Shown: positions 35,585 through 45,885 of the stretch, one piece after another
How the letters are laid out: every line of letters begins with the position of its first letter
Numbering within the stretch: the stretch's first letter is position 1
Assembly (NCBI GenBank): GCA_020310875.1
Contig: CM035441.1
Coordinates: forward strand, 90,573,495 to 90,637,494
Length of the DNA stretch: 64,000 nt
DNA from: Ceratopteris richardii
Lineage: Eukaryota; Streptophyta; Polypodiopsida; Polypodiales; Pteridaceae
Reading direction: 5' to 3'
Translations under genes and position numbers: made by a program
The notes under the pieces: model-generated
Database searches by the model: none
What the model was told of the DNA's origin: nothing
What the model saw: only the letters and a program-made list of their open reading frames with translations

Positions 35585-36872
35585 TCTTCGTAGTCTATCT
35601 TGAACACAAGGCCATTCTCTATTTGCAGCTTGATAACACTACAAGAGAGAATAAAAAATTCTATAGTTTTTGGATATTTATGCGTGCTTGTTGATAAAAA
35701 AGTTTTTCCGAAGGTTAAGATAAATTTCCTTTTGGTTGGGCACACTCATGATCACATTGATCAAATGTTCAATACCTTCTCTAAGAGGTTAGCACTCCAT
35801 AATGCTTTTACTCTTCTAATATTATGTGTGTTGATTTCTAAAGCATATAGTCCAAAGCCTAAAGTTCAACACCTTGCACAAATTTATGACTCTAAGTAGT
35901 TTTTCTTAGTACGTATTGATAACACTACTAAGGTTTTGGCTCCATTGCACAACATTAGTTTCGACCACCTATTCTTGATGAGGAGGCTAGAGATGGATGG
36001 GAGGGTGGGAGGATAAAGATGGATGCATGTACATATGGAGAAGAAGAGACAGCTAGAGCATGCAAAAAAATATGTTGGAGATTAAGATGTATCATGGTGG
36101 GATTAGTTTCTTAAAATGAAGAAGAGATTTTAAAGAATACCATTCAAGGGCATTGGCCAATTGATATTCCATTCACATGGGATTTTAGCACACAAAGATC
36201 AATGAACATAGACCAAGCATGTAATACAGATACACTTCAAAGCTTTATGCATCCACTAGAAAGGAGTATTTATGTACGTCCAACGGTGAGGAAATAGACC
36301 GAAGCACGATGGCAAGGAAATTTGAAAGAAATAAATACTGGATCACTTATTGCAGTCCTTATTAATGGTGATGAGGCTACTAGACCATTTTGGGTAGAAA
36401 AAGTGCTAAAGGTATTAACAAATATTGAACAAAGAAGAATACAGGCTTTGATAGTCCATTGATATTATAGGAGAAGTAGTAATGCATTCACTGGTAAGAA
36501 TAACTTAGAAATGGTATGTGACATTAGCGAACCAAGAGGCTAAAAAGGAAAAAGAATATTCGAAGTACATCCACCCTTAAAATGGATGATGTAGATATTC
36601 TTGTTTATGATTTTTCCTTGACAAAAACAGGGCACTTGAGGAAAGCAACGATCAATATGATAAAGCAAAAGCTTCTAGAGCTATGTGGAACATCTAATCA
36701 TAAGAAAACTAGAAGATCTATACATGATCCTGTAGGTATGTACTTGGATCAGGATAGAGCTCTTGTTGATATAGAGGAAGAAGAAGAGAGCTCTCAACAA
36801 CCTCAGACTGAGTCAGATGCATCTAATGATGGGGGCGTAGGGATAGATCAAGAAAGTTGTGAATTAATTTGA
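35585..36872 (+). pseudogene. DUF7869/transposase-like relic with C-terminal reader-like domain
   Basis: 35585-35645 encodes LYLQLDNTTRENK, then after a one-base shift 35642-35899 gives NSIVFGYLCVLVDK and NFLLVGHTHDHIDQMF. This is the hallmark GHTHxxIDQMFS block of DUF7869 proteins, an RNase H-like fold often found in repetitive plant and animal genes. After a gap, 36118-36872 is one frame with three stops. It has NTIQGHWPIDIPFTWDF, then RPFWVEKVLKV and IQALIVH-stop-YY (where a Trp fits), resembling BAH/Tudor-type folds, and an acidic tail ending SCELI. The N-terminal half is missing: the relic starts at the point where the opposite-strand ParB-methyltransferase relic also begins. The family call rests on the GHTH block. 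Confidence 0.55.
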
Positions 36873-37627
36873 AAATCTATGACATTTTTTTTGCTTTTAC
36901 AATGCCTCAAAAGCACTTCACATAAAGAAACCATGTTCTATTGCATTTTTGAATCAATGTCAAAGATCCTCCATCAAGACATGTTTAATCTTTATTTTCT
37001 ATATAAGATTTATTATGACTTTTATATTTCTCATATAGATTCAAAAGATATTAATGTTAAATAGGTCCAAATTTTAGGTACATTTTTACCTCCTAAATTT
37101 TCAAAATTGATGAAAAAAGTCAAAAAATTACATGTTTTCACTTGATTTTTGAAATGTAGGTATATTGGTCCAAATTGTTTTCAAACATAAGATGTAACTC
37201 GCTTGATTTCTGATAAGGGATTTCTCTTTTTACGATATAGTTCTCATTTGTTATGAGTCGTTGTTTACTCCTACTCTACTTACATACACACATCTTCCAA
37301 GCTATGGGTGAAGGAAGAAAGGAAATGAAATCATGATGAATGTAGAGAAATCACTTACATGCAATGCTCTATGAGCATAGAGAATCCATTAGGAGGGTTA
37401 GCAATCTTCCCAAGAGCTTGAGTAAGTGAGTCCCTTCTTATATGGAGTTGAGGGAAAATGTCCTTGCACGTGGGAGAAATGGACTTGCATATGAATGAAT
37501 CTAAGCTTTGGACAAAAAGGGTGGATCATGGAACTCTAAACACCCCCTCCATGTGATGACCCTTTTGTTTTAATGTGGGGAACTAGTGACATATGTGATC
37601 ACTTACTCAATTGGGTTTTTAAGATCT

Positions 37628-37832
37628 AAGGACATATGGGATCCTTAGATATACTGTCGACATACTAGATCCAAGTTTGGGACATATGGCATCGCTTTGG
37701 TTTCATGAACATCTAGCACCCATGTGGTTTTTGTACCCATGGACATATGGGATTCTTGGTGTGTTGGACGTATAGCATCCCTAGGATCTTGAGACATATG
37801 GGGTCGCAAGACCTATAATTAGACATTTGGGA
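37628..37832. repeat. Degenerate GACATATGGGATC repeat cluster
   Basis: About seven copies of a 13-17 nt word (GACATATGGGATCC, GACATACTAGATCC, GACATATGGCATCG, GACATATGGGATTC, GACGTATAGCATCC, GACATATGGGGTCG, GACATTTGGGAGCC) at irregular 20-60 bp spacing. The remainder of 36873-38034 shows no gene. Confidence 0.6.
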
Positions 37833-38415
37833 GCCTAGTATGTTTTTTTGGGGGTGGGGGGCTCTAGGTACATACCCAATCCCTAGACATGTAGTTTTTG
37901 CATCATGGGTTAGGCATTGTCTTTTGATTATCCATTTTCCTCCATTTTGTTTTAGAATTTCAGGTCCATTATTGGGTTGCTTTGGTAGGTCCTTCTCTTC
38001 TTTTTGTTGCCTTCTCTTGGTGCATTTATTTTTGTTTTTTTTTCAAAAGTTCATTGTTTTATGAGTTTTGTGTGATGTTTTGACTAAAGAGTGGTATATT
38101 TCATGCATAATTTGGCCGATTTAATTGATTGTTTGATGCAAGAATAAGTTTGAGATGTATGTTAGAACCGTGTGAATAAACGGCTGACATTTGACCCTTG
38201 AAATTGATAGTTATCCTAGGTGAAACCCTTGAAAATAATTAATTTTGTATATACAGTGTGAAACCAAAACTAAAAATAAAAAAGGACAAAATCAAAAATA
38301 GAATTAAGAGATGGGATTTTCCAAGAATAGTAAGTGAACATGCATGGTCGTTTAAAATTGGAAAGTTGAGTAGGGAGGTTAGAAGATTCTAGAGAAGTCC
38401 TAGGTAGGGGGAAAC

Positions 38416-38425
38416 CTATAAATAG
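38416..38425 (+). promoter_or_regulatory. TATA box of Gypsy-C 5' LTR
   Basis: CTATAAATAG, conserved with the right LTR (53304-53313) and with Gypsy-B (21329-21338). Confidence 0.7.
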
Positions 38426-38710
38426 GTGTCCAGACATCATTTATTTGCCCCCGTTGAACTTCTTGGTGGATCTTCCCTCCAGGTTTTTGATTATATGAAG
38501 AGAAGTGAAAGCATTGAAGACGGAAGGTAGAGAGTACCCCACCCTGTGGATCTCCTTCTGGATCGTCTCCTCCAGGCTTATGTGGTTTCTGATTATCTGA
38601 AGTAAAGAGAAGGGAGGCTACTGCTGAGGATACCTGAAGCAAAGAGCAGACCGAAGACCTGAAGAAAAGCTTGGACCGCGAAGACCGAAGCGGAATCTTG
38701 TGGGCAATTT

Positions 38711-38837
38711 CTCGCACTGTAGCGAGGGATCTATTTTATATACTAGTCGGCCCGCACTGTAGCGGCGGCTTCCATATTGTATCATCGCACCGCACTGTAG
38801 CGGTTTTATTGTACCATCGGCCCGCACTGTAGCGGCC
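38711..38837 (+). other. ACTGTA hairpin array, Gypsy-C 5' LTR
   Basis: Four units 32-40 bp apart, each with the loop ACTGTA: CTCGC/GCGAG (38711-38726), CCCGC/GCGG (38751-38765), ACCGC/GCGGT (38789-38804) and CCCGC/GCGG (38821-38835). The first and third keep full pairing although their bases differ. It is downstream of the TATA box and so probably in the RNA leader and tail. Confidence 0.7.
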
Positions 38838-39142
38838 TGTTCGTATCATTCATTTTATTGGAGGCTTCAGTTTCATTTCCGATTGTATCTTCGAGCTTGA
38901 TCTACATCACGTGTATCACTGCGGTACCCCGATCGTCTCTTTTCGACGCCCACGGTCCCACGTCTCGACACTTCCGAGGGGCAAGGGACCCTACGAGGAT
39001 CGCGCACGCTCCGGAGAGCACAGGTGAGGCGCCCCTAGCGCGCTGACGCCGCTCGCAGGACAGCGGGAACGACGCACCAGAGAGGGGCCTGATCCAACCC
39101 CACGCGCCAGCTTCCTGCCACGACCTCCTTCTTCCCGACACC

Positions 39143-39159
39143 TGAACCCGACGTGAAGC
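39143..39159 (+). other. Primer-binding site of Gypsy-C (tRNA-Trp-like)
   Basis: TGAACCCGACGTGAAGC, two bases after the LTR. It complements the plant tRNA-Trp acceptor/T-stem 3' sequence at nearly every position. The bases before it are CC, not the TGG that would pair with the CCA tail. Confidence 0.75.
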
Positions 39160-39624
39160 AAGGCGGTTGCCCGGTGATCCTCATCGCGTCACCTACTCCT
39201 TGAGGAAAGAGACAGGAACCTCGGCATCGAGTCAGATATTTCCAGGTACTAGCATTTCAAGTTATTTGATTTTATGCATTGCTTCACATACACTGCTGAA
39301 ATAGAAAGATTGTCTTGCTGCTTGAGTTTGAGCATCCACACTTTGCATTAGTTTAGTCCATACGTATGTGAATTTTTTTCTGCTTAGATTAGGGATTTGC
39401 TGATTTTCTAGCTTAGAAAAAACGTTAGAAAACATTAGAAAATTCTCATTGAAAGAGGGGAAAATACATTGAGATCTTGGGAATCGAAGAGAGGACAATT
39501 CGACTAGACTTTGGCCTAGGCAAATCAGAGAGCTTAGACTGACCTTTACCTCCTGGCTCGTGACTCATCAAGCCTCTTCTCTGATCTCTACTCTGAGCTT
39601 AGAGAGATAGTTGAACCACTTACA

Positions 39625-41040
39625 ATGGACCTTGTGCTACATTCTAGGACAGAGCAGAGAAGAGAGATGGAGGATATATTCAAGGAAATGGTAATAGAGA
39701 AACAAGGGGCCCGCGTAGTCCAAGCGGTATTGAGAGAAAAAGGAAAGTTTACAAGCTTGAATGTAACCGAGTACCTAGATGTTTTTGAGGAATAGGCACG
39801 GATTTATGGTCTACCTGAAGATGTGTTTACACATTACTTCACACGGGTAGTATCAGGATCCATTTTAGCCCCTATTACAACACATATAGCAAAGCCTTGG
39901 GCTGAATTCAGAAAAGAATTGCATAAGTTGTTTTATTTGGAAGATTTTTCCCAACACAATAGAGAAGGGTTCTTGCGGTGGATAAGCTCTCCGAAGCCCA
40001 CTGCATCCCTCACTCAACTTTTGAATGAGTTCTTGAGAAGATATGAACAACTTCCAAAGGCCGATTTAGATGCTTTGAAACCTGACCTAGTTATATCTTT
40101 CCTTAGGATCTTAAGTCTTGAAGACAGGACTGAGGTCGAAAGGAGGATTGAAGAGCCTGGGAAGAGATTTGGATTGACTGAAGATTGGGGTGTAGTGAGG
40201 AGAGAGGTAGAAGCGGTTGCCCAAATGAGGCAACGCCAGGCGGTGTTATACGATAGACTTGCAGTGGTAACACCACAACCGCCTAGGGAAGCTCCACTTC
40301 CGACAATTCCGAATGTGCCTGCAACGTCAGCTTTTGCTAATGTTGCATCCACTTCGCGAACGCCAATGGAGCTACAGCTTGAGATTCTCAGTCGGCAGAT
40401 AGAGAATCTTATGACAATGCAGGCATCTATGTCAAAAGAAGTGGCCAGTATCCATAATAAAGTTAATTCTATGGGATATCATGACCCCACTCATCCTCAG
40501 GCGAGTACGAGTTATGTAGATACATTACAAAGAGGCACTATGCCCATTCCAAATATGCAAGGCTATATGATGCCACAGCCTGCACCTCTAGTGTAGCCTG
40601 TTGCCCAACAGATACCTACACCACCAGTGCAAACCACATTTCAAAGAAACACAGGACCTTTTGAGAGACGAGCGACTGGTGGGTTTGGAGGGGCTAAGAG
40701 ATGCATATGGTGTGATGCACAAGAGCATTTTTCATATGCCTGTGAAGAGCTTAAGCTAGCAAAAGAGCATCAATTGGTGATAGATATTGATAAGAAGTTA
40801 TGTGACTTCAGGACCCACCTTCCTCTACCTGTGAATTGGGGAAAGGGAGGAATGAAGAAGTTTTATGAAGATTTATCTGGCAATAATGCAAGTACATCAG
40901 CCGCACGGTTAGAGCTTGTAGAGGAGGAAGATGAAAAAGTGCCTAGACTTCGACCCCAAAGAAATTATTCCATTGAGGCTTTAGTGAGGGCTAGGGATGC
41001 GATCATGCAGAAGACTGCCTGCAAGTCTCCTGTTGAATAA
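39625..41040 (+). pseudogene. Gypsy-C gag
   Basis: One frame (readable from about 39541; first in-frame ATG at 39625) with stops at 39793 (TAG; Gypsy-A has Gln here, FEEQA), 40594 (TAG) and 41038 (TAA). The capsid-like part matches Gypsy-A (FYLEDFSQHNREGFLRW, RRYEQLPKADLD, KRFGLTEDWG). A CCHC knuckle CIWCDAQEHFSYAC lies at 40702-40743, then the lineage motif WGKGGMKKFYED and a basic linker. Three TAG codons also lie just upstream at 39481-39540 in the same frame, so the true start may be further 5'. Confidence 0.9.
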
Positions 41041-42702
41041 TCCTCGGTCTATTCCCATATAGCCAATGTGGAGGAAAAGAGGAAAAGGGATGAGAGTCAG
41101 GAAGAGACTGAGCCTGAAAGAAGAGTGACTAGAAAGCAAAGTCAAAAGGCCGAAGAAAAAGCTAAAGAGCCAGAGAAGAAAGTTCAGTTCAAAGAGCCTA
41201 TTGTTTCAAAGGAAGAGGCAAAGAAGAAAGAGATAAGAGAGGGAAAGAGGCCGGCTGGGCCAACTAAGATTCAAGAACTGACTAAAGAAAAAGAGAAAGA
41301 ACCAGAACCTATTCAAAAGACTGATCAAATTCAAGAAAGTATTCAAGAGGCTGAAAAAGAAAAGAAGAAGAAAAAGAAGAGAACTCCAAAGGCTGTATTA
41401 ATTTATGAGTTGGAAAGGAAAAATGATGCAAGAGAGATATTAAATGACATTTTACTGAAGAGCCAAGTGACCATGTCCTTGGAGCAGGTCTTCTCCATAG
41501 TGAAGCCTGAGTTTAAGGACAGTTTCATAAAGCTGGTTAAGAGAAAGAGGTTTCCACTACCTGAAGATGTAGAGATGGAAGAAGCACCTGAAGATATTCA
41601 AGTGATAAATGAAGCAGTTACATTTAGTGATACATCTGATGATGATGATGATGAGGTTGCCAGGTGTCATAAAAATTCTCTAGGTCCTATCATACCTGAT
41701 GATGAAATGAGGAAGACAGAAAGTGAGTTTAGCAGGACCTTTTGGGCGAGAGGAACACCTGAGATGAAGGTGAAGCTAGGAAGCAATGAGGAGTCATGTT
41801 TTGCTCTGGCCTTGATTGACTCAGGATCAGAGATAAATGTGATTTCTAAGAAGCTCTATGATAAGTTTAGGTGGCCGATTGATAAAGATCATGGATGGAG
41901 GATGAGGACAGCGGATAATGGTTCAGGAGCACTGCTTGGGGCATGCGCCTTTGTGCCTGTGACCATAGGTGGGATTTCTGAGGAATTTCACTTCTTTGTC
42001 CAGGACCAATGTTCATATGAGGCTATCCTTGGGCAGCCCTTTATAGCTGAGGTAAGAATGGAGACTAAGGCCATGGATGATGGATCTGCTTATGCCAGAA
42101 TCCGATCTAGATCTGGCCTTCATTCTCTGCAAGTGATGATTGTGTGTCCAAATCACTCTAGGAATAGAAAGAATATAAGAAAGAAACCTATTAATTCACA
42201 TGATCATGATGAGTGTATGCCTGTTGGAGAGTATGGAGCTTCTGCTGATCAAAATTTCTGTTAGGATCCACTGTTGAGCGAGACAATAGTGGGAGTTGGT
42301 TTGATGTCTCGCATGACTTTGTACAAAGATTTGAAAGTTTTTCTGTTTACTCATCTGCATTCAAGTTGCTATGTTTACAAAAAGGAAAATGTTTCAAATA
42401 AATTCAGAAAAGTTCATGAGAGATACTATAAGGATTTAGGAATGATGTTACCTGATGAGAAGATTGAAGATGTGATCCAGTTGGAGAGAAGTTTGACTAC
42501 TCTGGAAGAGCTTGAGCAAGCATTGGAGAGAAGCAAGAAGTCAGAAATCATTATGCTCAGCTCTATCCAAGAGTACGAGATGATTGAGGAGTTTATGAGA
42601 GAGCATGAAGTAAGTGTTAATACAAAGTATAAGACTGTGGATAAGAAAGTGAAGCCTATAGCTCAGTTATTGCTAGAAGATAGTCATGAAAAGTATCTGT
42701 GA
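41041..42702 (+). pseudogene. Gypsy-C linker, protease and pre-RT region
   Basis: Same frame as gag. A Glu/Lys-rich stretch (41068-41400) leads to MSLEQVFSIVKPEFKDSF, then a retropepsin-type aspartic protease: LIDSGSEINVIS with catalytic DSG at 41818-41826 and the C-terminal ILGQPF near 42026. After a TAG at 42262 the frame continues (42274-42702) through a helical region up to YL-TGA (42700). The pre-RT segment has no known domain that I recognise. All interrupting stops could come from Gln or Arg codons by one C-to-T change. Confidence 0.85.
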
Positions 42703-44408
42703 GTGTCAGATGACCCTATGCTGAGACGAAGAGAGCTCATAGGGCATCATTTTAGTGATGAGACTACTAAAGAGATCAAGTTTGGAGAGAAATTGTTTCT
42801 GAGAAAAGAAGAGAAACAGAAAATTATTGAAGTCATCAAGAAACACGAAAAAGCATTTGCACTTTTCCCACATGAGATAGGGTGCGCAGACCCGAAACAG
42901 GTATCTCCTATGATTATCTTTACAGTGCCACATATACCATGGAATATCCGGCCTATACCAGTCCCAAAGGCTCACTTACCTGAGCTGATGAGGTTGCTAA
43001 AGGAAAAGATTTCCATGCGGATATTGGAACCCTCCTCGGCTCCATATTCGAATAGGTGGTTTACAGTGCCGAAGAAAAATGGGAAGCTTCGTTTCATTCA
43101 AGATCTGCAGCCTGTGAATAAAGTCACAATTAGAAATGTAGGGACAGGACCCATAGTGGATGAGTTTGCTGAGGCGTTTGCTGGCATTCCATCTACTCTA
43201 TGGGAGACCTGTATTCAGGTTATGACCAGTTTCAGTTGGCTATGGAGAGTAGAGACATTACGACCATGAGGACTCCACTGGGCCTTGTACGCATGTGTAC
43301 TTTGCCGTAGGGAGCGACAAATTATGTGGCTCACATGATGAATGCCATGAATCTGGTTTTACGAGACTTTATACCATCTATGACTATGCCATTCATTGAT
43401 GATGTTCCGATAAAGGGATGTGAGAAAAGAGTGAAAGATGTGAGTTTAGATGCTTCAGGATGTAGAAAGTTTGTGAGAGATCATATTGCTGATTGTGAGA
43501 AGATCTTTGAGAGATTTGAAGATGTGGGGCTAACACTTTCTTTAGAGAAATCGGTTTTTGGCGTTGATGAGGTCCTCATTGTAGGACATCTGTGTGGACA
43601 TTATGGCCGCAAGCCGTACCCGCAGAAAGTTGAGGCCATTAGCAGGATCTCTGAAGTGTGTCGTAATGTCAGTGAGGTGAGAAGGTTTCTAGGAGCCTGT
43701 GTATTCTATGTGATATGGATTCCTCACTTTGCTCACGTTGCGAACCCCTTATATGATCTCCTGAGAAAGAGAAAGAAGTTTGTATGGACAGAGAAACAGT
43801 CGAGAGCTATGCGTAAACTGAAGCAGCTGCTAATTGAAGCTCCGATTCTGAAGCGTGTTGACTATTCAGGTCAGAGACCTATCATTTTGACCATTGATAC
43901 CAGTCCTATTGGTATAAGCTGGGTCATAGGGCAAGATGATGATGAAGGGCAGAGATATGCAGTGCGCTTTGGTGCTAAGATTCTACATGATACTCAGAGA
44001 AAATATCCACAGATTAAGAGAGAGTTATGGGGATTAGTGACTGCTTTAAAGAGCGATAAAGAGTATTTCATTGGGGCAAATGTGATAGTTGAGACCGACT
44101 GTCTTCCACTGATTGGCATGATTGCAAATTGTTCATCTCCGGACATTGCTATGCTTAGATGGATCTCTTATATAAAGTTTATAAATCCTGCATTTGTACA
44201 CATAGCTGGGAAGTCGAATACAGTGGCTGATATGCTTTCAAGAGCGAAATTTGATGATGAGTCTAATGATGATGATGAGGTAGAGAGAGATACACATATG
44301 ATGAGATATGATCCATTAGTGTATGCATATGAGCAGTTCCGTGAGAGTGAGTATGATGGTGAGTGGAGAGATATAGGGAGATATCTGAGTACTCTGAAGC
44401 CTTCCCTA
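42703..44408 (+). pseudogene. Gypsy-C reverse transcriptase and RNase H
   Basis: Copies the element RNA into DNA and degrades the template. 42703 to about 43190 gives the RT start (IPWNIRPIPVPKAHLPEL, NRWFTVPKKNGKLRFIQDLQPVNK). A one-base shift near 43190 moves the frame; in the new frame a TAG at 43308-43310 replaces the Gln of the conserved LPQG motif. From 43326 the frame is open: PFIDDVP carries the catalytic FIDD (43392-43403), then GHLCG, RRFLGACVFY, connection domain and a Ty3 RNase H with TIDTSP, KREL, ETDCLP and VADMLSR. FIDD in place of YVDD/YIDD is notable but keeps both Asp. The frame runs into the nested LTR after SLG at 44408. Confidence 0.92.
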
Positions 44409-44578
44409 GGCTGTGTTGGGATCAATATTCTATTGGACAAACAATGTCTCAATAATTTAGAGCATGTGTAGTAGACTTTTCTACTTCCTCTACAAGTTAT
44501 TTCACAAGCAGACGGTCGCGCACAGGATCTGTAGCGTCTCTGTTCACTCCCTTGTACACACAACGGCGACCAGCGCCT

Positions 44579-44624
44579 TGGCTAGCTCGTTGGCCCTCCA
44601 TCCTTGTGACCTGCGTTCGAATCC
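44579..44624 (+). promoter_or_regulatory. tRNA/SINE-like pol III A and B boxes in LTR
   Basis: TGGCTAGCTCGTTGG (44579-44593) fits an A box and GTTCGAATCC (44615-44624) is a perfect B box. TTTT follows at 44650. The D- and T-arm order is right, but the spacing (36 bp) is short and the T-stem does not pair well, so this is a SINE head or tRNA relic and not a working tRNA. It is copied at 49069-49114 in the right LTR. Confidence 0.45.
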
Positions 44625-44925
44625 TCTTGGCGGCAGCCCGTGGTAATTTCTTTTAAAACATGCTTTTGCTTTAACTTCAAAGAGAGACGACGGACGGGCG
44701 ATGGAGCTTTTTATTCTATAGCGATCGCTAGTGTTTTATTTGCTTTTGGAGAAGAGCTTTTCATGGATAAAATACTATAAAACAAGAGTCTAGGGTCACT
44801 TCTATTTATCCTTCACCTAGGATCAACACAAGCTTTCTAGAGCTTGTACCTCAGTAGAGGTAGTGTTTCTTCTAGCACATGGGGCAGCCATGGTGCTAAC
44901 TTGAAGCAGGTTTCGAGGAGCAGCT

Positions 44926-45273
44926 ATGGAGTTCTTCTTGGTGATTCTTCGTGGAGAAGATGAAGGGTGTGCTCACACTCTAGCTCATGGAGAGGAGGTC
45001 ATCTCTTGTTCATGGCAAGAAGACTTGGTCATTAGCAGCTTGATGGTGAGGATCGCCCATCTACATGATGTATTTGAAGATCATCTTCTACAGGAAGATG
45101 TTAGGTTGAAGATTATCTTCTACAAGAAGATGTCTGGCTACTTCAAAGACATTGGATGGGACCATCTACATGATTTTGAAGATTATCTTCTACAGGAAGA
45201 TATTAGGTTGAAGATTGTCTTCTACAAGAAGATGTCGGGCTACTTCAAAGACATTAGATGGAGATTAACATAA
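44926..45273 (+). CDS. LTR-internal ORF, 115 aa, unrecognised
   Basis: Opens MEFFLVILRGEDEG and holds two near-identical 34-35 residue repeats (QEDVRLKIIFYKKMSGYFKDI and QEDIRLKIVFYKKMSGYFKDI) encoded by the 105-bp tandem duplication. The same frame is intact and identical in the right LTR (49416-49763). Preservation mostly reflects the youth of the LTR pair, and no homologous family is known to me, so coding is uncertain. Confidence 0.3.
   Translation: MEFFLVILRGEDEGCAHTLAHGEEVISCSWQEDLVISSLMVRIAHLHDVFEDHLLQEDVRLKIIFYKKMSGYFKDIGWDHLHDFEDYLLQEDIRLKIVFYKKMSGYFKDIRWRLT
45058..45261 (+). repeat. 105-bp tandem duplication in the LTR
   Basis: Two units, the second 3 bp shorter (GATGTATTTGAAG versus GATTTTGAAG). 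It contains short inverted words GAAGAT/ATCTTC. It is present again at 49548-49751. Confidence 0.9.
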
Positions 45274-45885
45274 GATTCACATCTTATGTTAAGTATTCAG
45301 GTACATATTCTCTTTATGCACACAGGTACTACTTGAAGTTTATGGAGGCTGTGGCGTTCATATCAGGAGGAGTCCTATTCGGCATAGGTACAAGAGAATC
45401 AGTACTTATATGCTTTATGCATATTTTTATGAGGTGTTTGAGAAGGTGTGTTCACATGAGTTTGAGGATTTCCGTTCACACTGATCCTTCCTCTTTCAGT
45501 CACTCATATTCACTCTTCTATAACCTATAAGGTCACACATCTCATGTATATTCAGATTACTGCCCACACATCTGAATACGTTTGTTACATTGTACATTCA
45601 CTCATTCATCTATTTCTCATCACATAGAGTGGTTGAGAGTTTTGCTCCCACATTGTACATTGAACATTGGTATATATGATACTATGAGTAAGCGATGGCT
45701 TACGTAACACCTTACACATGTCGTCTATTCTTTCTCTATCTTTGTCTCATCATCTGTATGATTAAGTTGTGGTATGTTCATGTTTTGTAAATATGGAAGA
45801 TTGCTAGAATTAATGTTGTACATGAATGGAACTACGGAACCATGGACCTATGACATGAGCCTAAGGGCCTACCTCACTTCCAACA

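Larger units (their letters stand above)
38035..39140 (+). repeat. 5' LTR of Gypsy-C (5' end missing)
   Basis: Matches 52928-54026. The match begins within a T-run at about 38035, so roughly 40 bp of the LTR start are gone. It contains a TATA box (38416-38425) and four ACTGTA hairpins (38711-38837). Confidence 0.9.
44414..45885 (+). repeat. Left LTR of the nested element (1472 bp)
   Basis: Contains pol III-like A and B boxes (44579-44624), an open frame 44926-45273 and a 105-bp tandem duplication (45058-45162, 45163-45261). Ends CTTCCAACA before the primer site. Confidence 0.95.

Noticed and set aside
39481..43310. In-frame TAG/TGA codons as sites of U-to-C RNA editing
   Set aside because: Such editing is known from organelles of some land plants. 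These are nuclear retrotransposons with other lesions (frameshifts, deletions), so mutation is the simpler explanation.
44500..44660. A functional tRNA gene in the LTR
   Set aside because: A and B boxes are present, but the acceptor and T stems do not pair and the box spacing is short.
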